From the NCBI GenBank assembly GCA_902497185.1, contig CABVEG010000032.1, positions 1-11,185 of the forward strand: a stretch of 11,185 nt of DNA, read 5' to 3'. This stretch comes from an uncultured Eubacteriales bacterium (GTDB taxonomy: Bacteria; Bacillota; Clostridia; Lachnospirales; CAG-274). A program made the translations under genes and the position numbers. Under the pieces are notes generated by a model. That model was not told the origin of the DNA. It worked only from the letters and a program-made list of their open reading frames with translations, and ran no database searches. How positions within the stretch are numbered: the first letter of the stretch is position 1; each line of letters opens with the position of its first letter. This document shows, one piece after another, positions 7,201 through 11,185 of the stretch.

Positions 7201-8470
7201 GGGCAGAGTAATATTTACAAAGGATATGAAAAAAAATCATACTATTCTTATGCCGCAGATGTCACCTATTCATTTTGACATAGCAAAAGAGGCAATGAAA
7301 AACTGTGGCTACAATATTGTTCTTATGCCTGCCATTGACAGAGGATGTATTGACATTGGTTTAAAGTATGTTAATAACGATGCCTGTTATCCTGCACTTA
7401 TAGTTGTAGGACAGCTTTTAAGAGCATTGCAGTCAGGAAAGTATGACCTTAATAATGTATCAGTAATGATAAGCCAGACAGGCGGAGGCTGCAGAGCTAC
7501 AAACTATATCGGTTTTATAAGACGTGCTCTTAAAAATGCAGGCTTTGAGCATATTCCTGTAATTTCTGTTAATGCCAACGGTCTTGAAAAAAATCCGGGA
7601 TTTAAAATAACTCCAAAACTTGCAATAGGTCTTTTACAGTCTGTATTATACGGTGATTTGTTTATGAGAGTGCTTTATAAGACAAGACCTTATGAAAAGG
7701 TTAAGGGTTCTGCCGAGGCACTTTATGAAAAGTGGAATGAAGTCTGTAAAAAGGCTGTACTAAGAAGAAGTCATACAGAATTTAAGAAAATAGTAAATGC
7801 CATAGTTAAGGACTTTGATGAGCTGCCTCTTGATGAAAATATTGTTAAACCAAAGGTTGGAGTAGTTGGCGAAATTCTTGTTAAGTTCCATCCGACAGCA
7901 AACAATGATATTGTAACTCTTCTTGAGAAAGAGGGAGCAGAAGCGGTTGTGCCTGACTTAATTAATTTCTTTACTTACAGCTTGCAAAATAACAAGTATA
8001 AAGAAATGTATCTTGGTATGAAGCATAGAAATACGATAATTGCCAATGTGGGTATTAAGTTTATAGAAGGCTACAGAAGATGTATGAGCGATGCTCTTGA
8101 AGCAAGCAAAAGATTTGAAAGACCTATGGATATTGCTGAACTTGCCGATATGGCTAAGGATATTGTAAGCCTTGGCAATCAGACAGGTGAGGGCTGGTTC
8201 TTAACAGCAGAGCTTTTGGAGCTTATACATAGCGGTGTTCTAAATAATATTTGTACACAGCCTTTTGCCTGCCTTCCTAACCACGTAACGGGTAAAGGTG
8301 TAATTAAAGAATTAAAGAGAAGAAATAAAAACAGCAATATTGTTGCCATTGACTATGACCCCGGAGCAAGTGAGGTTAATCAGGTCAACAGAATTAAACT
8401 TATGTTAAGTGTTGCTGAAAAAAATCTTGCTAAGGAAAGACTGGAGGCTGCAAGTGCTAAAGAGGCATAG
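4214..8470 (+). CDS. Giant double-ASKHA acyl-CoA dehydratase activase-related protein
   Basis: The product has 1418 residues. Two tandem BadF/BadG/BcrA/BcrD-type ATPase domains come first. Domain 1 (about 5-255) has DIGSTT, IGGEDAK and C124/C163; domain 2 (about 318-575) has DSGSTT, IGGQDMK and C443/C482. Both Cys pairs are 39 apart, as in the 2-hydroxyglutaryl-CoA dehydratase activator HgdC (C127/C166), where a dimer holds one [4Fe-4S] between two Cys pairs. Here one chain supplies both halves. Next come a CxxCxxxC cluster (C604, C607, C611, with C630) and a DUF2229-like part with SACYPAK (about 670-960). A dehydratase-like part follows (about 1012-1160: DACYPA, C1058; TGGGCRATNY, C1093), then a tail with CTQPFACLPNHV (C1347, C1354). 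By family, the activase uses ATP to push one electron into a dehydratase Fe-S cluster. No dehydratase, CoA-transferase or electron-transfer gene is nearby, so the substrate is unknown. The gene is monocistronic, with its own promoter and terminator. Domain calls are firm; the biochemical role is open. Confidence 0.9.
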   Translation: MIKYKTGVDIGSTTIKLVVLDENDNIVFKDYRRHRSNIQETLLGLIKDAKESIGNVTFSAMITGSGGLSISEWIGIPFIQEVVAVSNAIDHVAPQTDVAIEIGGEDAKIIYFAGGIEQRMNGICAGGTGSFIDQMASLLQTDATGLNEYAKNYNVIYPIAARCGVFAKTDIQPLINEGAAKSDLAVSIFQAVVNQTISGLACGKPIKGKVAFLGGPLHFLTELKARFVDVLNLSDDEVIEVDNSHLFAAMGSALSSNVDDSFDFDTLIKNLSGEKHLTMEINRLDPLFSNEEEYEKFKERHNKAVVKKGDLDSYKGNAFLGIDSGSTTSKLALISDKGELLYSFYAGNEGNPLKLIMSALKHIYEIMPEGVEIKKACVTGYGEGLIKEALMVDLGEIETVAHYKAAAFFDPEVDFILDIGGQDMKCIRIKDGVIDSVLLNEACSAGCGSFIETFAKSLNLSVQEFARVALFAKSPIDLGSRCTVFMNSRVKQAQKEGAEVADISAGLAYSVIKNALQKVIKITDPTDMGKHIVVQGGTFYNEAVLRSFELISTRDAVRPDISGIMGAFGAAVIARDKYVEGENSTLLSSEELDKLNITTSFTRCKGCGNNCLLTINKFSGNRRFISGNRCERGLGKDASTGCVPNLFEYKYNRLFNYTPIPEDEAKRGVVGIPRVLNMYEDYPLWFTFFTELGYSVKLSPKSSRQVYELGIESIPSESACYPAKIVHGHIKSLIDDGVKFIFYPCVAYENKEIQDADNNYNCPIVTSYPENIKNNVEEIRELNIDFRNPFFSLNNEDVLVRRLQEEFPDIDSKEVERAARLAYKEQQSFREDMRKKGEETLKFIEDNDMTGIVIAGRPYHIDPEINHGIPEMIVSYGVAVFTEDSIAHLGVDKVPRPLNVRDQWAYHSRLYAAASFVRDKNNIELIQLNSFGCGLDAVTTDEVHDILSATGKVYTLLKIDEVSNLGSARIRIRSLFAALEERRQKNFKPKKADSKKGRVIFTKDMKKNHTILMPQMSPIHFDIAKEAMKNCGYNIVLMPAIDRGCIDIGLKYVNNDACYPALIVVGQLLRALQSGKYDLNNVSVMISQTGGGCRATNYIGFIRRALKNAGFEHIPVISVNANGLEKNPGFKITPKLAIGLLQSVLYGDLFMRVLYKTRPYEKVKGSAEALYEKWNEVCKKAVLRRSHTEFKKIVNAIVKDFDELPLDENIVKPKVGVVGEILVKFHPTANNDIVTLLEKEGAEAVVPDLINFFTYSLQNNKYKEMYLGMKHRNTIIANVGIKFIEGYRRCMSDALEASKRFERPMDIAELADMAKDIVSLGNQTGEGWFLTAELLELIHSGVLNNICTQPFACLPNHVTGKGVIKELKRRNKNSNIVAIDYDPGASEVNQVNRIKLMLSVAEKNLAKERLEAASAKEA

Positions 8471-8502
8471 AGCTTTGTAAAAAGTGATAAAATTTTCAAT
8501 TT

Positions 8503-8535
8503 AATGAGATTGCTTTTGTGCAGTCTCATTTTTTT
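8503..8535 (+). terminator. Rho-independent terminator of the activase gene
   Basis: AATGAGATTGC (8503-8513) pairs with GCAGTCTCATT (8520-8530) through 11 positions including one U-G wobble, with a 6-base loop and a T run after it. It lies 32 bases beyond the activase stop and separates it from the next operon. Confidence 0.9.
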
Positions 8536-8556
8536 GATAAAATATTAATTTTTGTG

Positions 8557-8585
8557 TTGAAATTTATGCTAAAAAGGCTTACAAT
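8557..8585 (+). promoter_or_regulatory. Sigma-A promoter of the SDR-SGNH-DUF4358-MBOAT operon
   Basis: A -35 TTGAAA (8557-8562), a 17-base spacer and a -10 TACAAT (8580-8585) begin just after the preceding terminator and stand 37 bases before the ATG at 8623. No further promoter or terminator is evident in the short gaps of the following genes, so it probably drives the whole cluster. Confidence 0.7.
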
Positions 8586-8622
8586 AATAATATCATTTTC
8601 AAAAGTTACGGAGGTTAAGGCT

Positions 8623-9615
8623 ATGAAGGTTTTGTTGACAGGTTGTGGTTTTATTGGTCGAAATATTGCATATGCGTTATCTGATAATAATATTGAGGCA
8701 GTAATTCTGGATAATGCCGGCGACATTGAAAATTATAGCTTACCGGGATGTTATTTTTATAAATGTGATATTACAAATCTAGAGGCTGTTTCAGAAATTT
8801 TAGAGGAACATAAGGATATTGATATGGTAATTCACTCTGCAATGGTTTCTGCTGTTGCACAGTCAGTTAAGCATCCTCTTGAATTTTATAGTCAGAATGT
8901 GGTAGGCTCGTTAAGATTTGTTCATTTGTTAATGGATAGAGGAATAAAGAAAATTATTTTTGCATCCAGTGCCTCTGTATATGATGATGTGCCGGGATTT
9001 ATGGTAACGGAGCGTTCTCCTTTGAAACCAAGAAGTCCTTTTGGTCGTTCAAAATATATATTTGAAATGATTATGAAAGATTTTTGCAATGCCTATGATA
9101 TGAAATGTATAAGTTTAAGATATTTTAATCCTGTTGGTATAGATCATTATTTTAATCAGAGAGAATATTCACTTCCAATGAAAACAGGCTCCAATTTACT
9201 TGAAATACTCATTAAAATTCTTAATAATGAAGAAAAAACATTTGTTATTAACGGTGATGACTGGATTACAAGAGATGGTACCTGTATAAGAGATTATATA
9301 CATATAACAGATTTAGCAATGGCTAATGTAAAGGCGGTATTAAATTTTGACCAGGCTTTTGTCAGAGCGGGGGCAGAATATACCAATTATTTGAGTTTAA
9401 ATGTAGGCAGTGGTGTTGATGTTACAGTTAAGGAATTTTTAATTGCTTTTCAGAATATAACAGGCGAAAAGATAAATACGGTAATTGGTCCAAGACGTAT
9501 AGGAGATATTGGCGGCAGTTATGCAAATATTCAGCTTGCCAAAAGGACTATAGACTGGGAGCCTCAGTTTAGGGTTGAAGATGCAATTATTGACAGATGT
9601 GCATTAAATGATTAA
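8623..9615 (+). CDS. GalE-like NAD-dependent epimerase/dehydratase, divergent active site
   Basis: The product has 330 residues. The ATG at 8623 is chosen because GGAGG (8610-8614) precedes it by 8 bases and the protein then begins with the Rossmann strand MKVLLTG; longer in-frame starts run into the promoter and terminator. It is an extended short-chain dehydrogenase/reductase closest in pattern to UDP-glucose 4-epimerase: FASSASVY (S116 at the GalE Ser124 position), LRYFNPVG (about 166-173), and GDDWITRDGTCIRDYIHITDLA (about 211-232). Two features are odd. The family YxxxK motif reads F140-GRS-K144, so the catalytic Tyr is Phe. The glycine motif is TGCGFIG, one residue shorter than the usual TGGAGFIG. 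By family, the protein should bind NAD and a UDP- or dTDP-sugar in the cytosol; normal epimerisation would be strongly impaired unless another residue replaces Tyr. It is the first gene of an operon with envelope-acylation genes, suggesting precursor supply or a sensing or scaffold role. Confidence 0.85.
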   Translation: MKVLLTGCGFIGRNIAYALSDNNIEAVILDNAGDIENYSLPGCYFYKCDITNLEAVSEILEEHKDIDMVIHSAMVSAVAQSVKHPLEFYSQNVVGSLRFVHLLMDRGIKKIIFASSASVYDDVPGFMVTERSPLKPRSPFGRSKYIFEMIMKDFCNAYDMKCISLRYFNPVGIDHYFNQREYSLPMKTGSNLLEILIKILNNEEKTFVINGDDWITRDGTCIRDYIHITDLAMANVKAVLNFDQAFVRAGAEYTNYLSLNVGSGVDVTVKEFLIAFQNITGEKINTVIGPRRIGDIGGSYANIQLAKRTIDWEPQFRVEDAIIDRCALND

Positions 9616-9635
9616 CTATTGATTTAGGGGGATAT

Positions 9636-10481
9636 ATGAATAAAAGAGCTAACAGAGTTTATTGGCTGTTATTAATAATGATGCTTATACTGGGGTTATC
9701 AATGGCAGTTGATGGTATAAGGGCAGAAAAACATAAAAATGAACAACCTCAAAGTGAAACGGCAGAGGCAACAACGGAAATAACCACTGCTGAAACAGTG
9801 TCAGAAACAACAAGTATAAGTGAAGAGGATACATCAGAGGTTACTACATTAAGCAGTGAAGAAGTTAAAAAGAAAGTAACGGATTTTTATTCAGGTCAGG
9901 TATTTATGGGCGACAGTATTATGTCGGGCTTTGCATCTTATACATTTAACAGTGATGCTCCCGAATGGCTTAATAATGTAGTTTTTCTTACAAAGGTGTC
10001 ATGGGGCATAAATTCTGCACTTAACGATGATGATGGTCCTTTGTATCATGGCAAGGCACAGAATGTAACCGTATCACTTGCAGAAATAAAGCCAAAGAGA
10101 ATATTTATGAATCTTGGAATAAATGAAATGAATGGCTTAGGCTCTCCGGGATATTCCGTTGAAAAATTAATAGGCAATTATGGTGCCCTTATAGAAGGAA
10201 TTAAGAAAGTTGTGCCTGACAGTAATATATATATAATCAATGTAACACCTTGTGCAGAGGAAAAAGAAACAGCAATATTTAATAATGAAGTAATTAGTGA
10301 ATTCAACAAGGCTTTAGAGGAAAGCTCTAAAACGTGGGGTGTTACATATTTGGATTTAGCCGGTGAATTTGGTGATTCCTTGGCTACAGAATTATCAGGT
10401 GATGGCATTCATCACAACAATAAAGCCTACAGTGAAAAATGGGTGCCGTTTTTTGAAAAGGTTGCTTTAAATGAGAGTTAA
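9636..10481 (+). CDS. Membrane-anchored extracellular SGNH/GDSL hydrolase
   Basis: The product has 281 residues. An N-terminal hydrophobic helix (about 8-25) with a positively charged flank (KRANR) acts as signal anchor or signal peptide. A Thr/Glu/Ser-rich linker (about 36-75) then leads to the catalytic domain (about 85-278). The SGNH blocks are clear: FMGDSIMSG with S94 as nucleophile, SWG with G124, GINEM with N163, and GDGIHHN with D256 and H259. The domain should lie outside the membrane. By family, such proteins are acyl esterases or, when paired with MBOAT proteins, extracytoplasmic O-acetyltransferases (compare the AlgJ/AlgX, PatB and DltD partners of MBOAT proteins). The ATG follows AGGGGG by 4 bases and lies 20 bases after the SDR gene. 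With an MBOAT gene two positions downstream, transfer or trimming of acyl groups on an envelope polymer is the likeliest role. Nothing shows which polymer. Confidence 0.88.
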   Translation: MNKRANRVYWLLLIMMLILGLSMAVDGIRAEKHKNEQPQSETAEATTEITTAETVSETTSISEEDTSEVTTLSSEEVKKKVTDFYSGQVFMGDSIMSGFASYTFNSDAPEWLNNVVFLTKVSWGINSALNDDDGPLYHGKAQNVTVSLAEIKPKRIFMNLGINEMNGLGSPGYSVEKLIGNYGALIEGIKKVVPDSNIYIINVTPCAEEKETAIFNNEVISEFNKALEESSKTWGVTYLDLAGEFGDSLATELSGDGIHHNNKAYSEKWVPFFEKVALNES

Positions 10482-10497
10482 TGAAAAGGGGATATAT

Positions 10498-10959
10498 ATG
10501 AAAAAAATAGTAAAAATAGTTTCTGTTGCTGCAATTATCAGTCTTTGCAGCGGATGCGGCAACAGTTCGGCAGAAATAGATGTAAGTGCAGTATACAGTG
10601 GCATTGCACCAATGTCAGATGATTCTCTTGTGGAAATGAATGATAATTATATTTCAAATTATTATGGCATAGATGTTGCAGACTTGCAGGATTATGTTTT
10701 TGCTCAGAGTGATGATCCTACATCAGCAGAAACAATAATTATATTTAAGTGTCAGGATAAAGAAAAGAGAAATACTTATAAAACTGCTATAGAAAATGCT
10801 GTTAATCAGAAGTATGATGAGCTTTCAAATTATAATCAGCCTGAAGAGGCTAAGCTTGTCAAGTCATCAAAAATCAATACAAAGGGTGACATTGTTTATC
10901 TGGTGATTTCAGATAATTCAAAGGATATGAATAAAATAATAAAGGATTCTATTTCTTAG
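10498..10959 (+). CDS. DUF4358-like lipoprotein
   Basis: The product has 153 residues. The ATG at 10498 is chosen over the in-frame ATG at 10471: AAGGGG (10486-10491) precedes it by 6 bases, the upstream one overlaps the SGNH gene, and only the later start gives a clean signal peptide MKKIVKIVSVAAIISL. The lipobox C17-S18-G19-C20 is slightly unusual, with Leu at -4 instead of -3, but C20 is still the best lipidation site. The mature part resembles DUF4358: MNDNYISNYYGID early, a YVFAQSDDPTSAETIIIFK strand region, a helix with KEKRNTYKTAIENAV, and the end motif TKGDIVYLVISDNSKDM near the C terminus. It should sit on the outer face of the membrane. The molecular function of DUF4358 is unknown to me. 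The 16-base gap from the SGNH gene and 13-base gap to the MBOAT gene suggest co-translation and a possible accessory role in O-acylation. The DUF assignment is by pattern. Confidence 0.75.
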   Translation: MKKIVKIVSVAAIISLCSGCGNSSAEIDVSAVYSGIAPMSDDSLVEMNDNYISNYYGIDVADLQDYVFAQSDDPTSAETIIIFKCQDKEKRNTYKTAIENAVNQKYDELSNYNQPEEAKLVKSSKINTKGDIVYLVISDNSKDMNKIIKDSIS

Positions 10960-10972
10960 TGAGGTTTTAAAA

Positions 10973-11185
10973 GTGGTATTTTCCAGTTTAGAATTTATAT
11001 TTTTCTTTATGCCTTTAGTAACAATTCCTTATATGTTTTTTAAAAATATAAAGGTTAGGAATTATATACTAATAGCCGCAAGTATTTTATTTTATGCTTT
11101 TGGCGAGCCAAGAGCTGTCATATTGATGCTTTTGTCCATAGTTTTTAACTATGGACTTGCTATGTTAATGGAAAAATATAATAAT
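10973..11185 (+). CDS. MBOAT family O-acyltransferase (3' partial, AlgI/DltB type)
   Basis: A GTG start at 10973 follows GAGG (10961-10964) by 8 bases and opens a frame that stays open through 71 codons to the window end. The visible residues begin MVFSSLEFIFFFMPL and contain FYAFGEPRAVILMLLSIVFNYG. These are the characteristic first helices of bacterial AlgI-like membrane-bound O-acyltransferases (typically MVFSSxxFLFxFLP and FYxWGEPxxxLLL). The catalytic His of the family lies much further on and is outside the window. Such proteins take acyl groups from cytosolic donors and pass them across the membrane to an extracytoplasmic partner or polymer. Here the preceding SGNH protein and lipoprotein are natural candidates for that partner. 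The GTG start and 13-base gap suggest translational coupling with the lipoprotein gene. Confidence 0.88.
   Translation, partial: MVFSSLEFIFFFMPLVTIPYMFFKNIKVRNYILIAASILFYAFGEPRAVILMLLSIVFNYGLAMLMEKYNN

Noticed and set aside
8518..8622. N-terminal extension of the GalE-like gene
   Set aside because: It overlaps the terminator and promoter; the Rossmann strand starts at the ATG at 8623, which has a well-spaced GGAGG.
10471..10497. Earlier in-frame ATG for the DUF4358-like lipoprotein
   Set aside because: It overlaps the SGNH gene and puts nine polar residues before the signal peptide; ATG 10498 has its own ribosome binding site.

Overview
The window looks like the chromosome of a low-GC, spore-forming Firmicute of the class Clostridia, probably Lachnospiraceae-like. 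The evidence is strong AT bias, GGAGG-type ribosome binding sites, an alpha/beta-type small acid-soluble spore protein with a sigma-G-like promoter, a giant CoA-dehydratase activase typical of anaerobic clostridia, and a DUF4358-type lipoprotein. The assignment is by protein style only and no species can be named. I see no rRNA, tRNA, CRISPR, transposase or phage gene.

Layout. Bases 1-1588 (+) hold the 3' part of a membrane-anchored sulfatase-fold enzyme of the lipoteichoic-acid synthase type. It converges on a 59-codon spore protein gene (1623-1802, -), and both share one bidirectional terminator whose right arm lies inside the spore gene's last codons. Next on the minus strand is a tiny acidic lipoprotein gene (2018-2278) with its own terminator, a sigma-A promoter and an unusual leader: a hairpin sits between a strong Shine-Dalgarno sequence and the ATG. 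The divergent region 2279-2536 also carries the plus-strand promoter for a GH43 glycosidase gene (2537-4046). That gene is broken by a frameshift after codon 25, which separates the catalytic base from the rest of the enzyme.

A promoter at 4129-4157 drives a monocistronic 1418-residue protein (4214-8470). It carries two ASKHA ATPase / [4Fe-4S] activase domains followed by dehydratase-related modules, and it ends in a strong terminator at 8503-8535.

A new promoter (8557-8585) then opens a tight four-gene plus-strand cluster with gaps of 20, 16 and 13 bases: a divergent GalE-like sugar-nucleotide SDR, a membrane-anchored SGNH hydrolase, a DUF4358-like lipoprotein, and the start of an MBOAT O-acyltransferase that runs off the window. 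I read this as a cell-envelope or exopolysaccharide O-acylation cassette. The SDR could shape a sugar nucleotide, the MBOAT protein could move acyl groups across the membrane, and the SGNH protein could transfer or remove them outside, with the lipoprotein as a possible accessory. This joint role is inference from gene order and family knowledge.

The points most worth a second look are the GalE-like protein with Phe in place of the catalytic Tyr, the hairpin-bridged ribosome binding site of the acidic lipoprotein, the single-lesion GH43 pseudogene, and the SGNH/DUF4358/MBOAT cassette.
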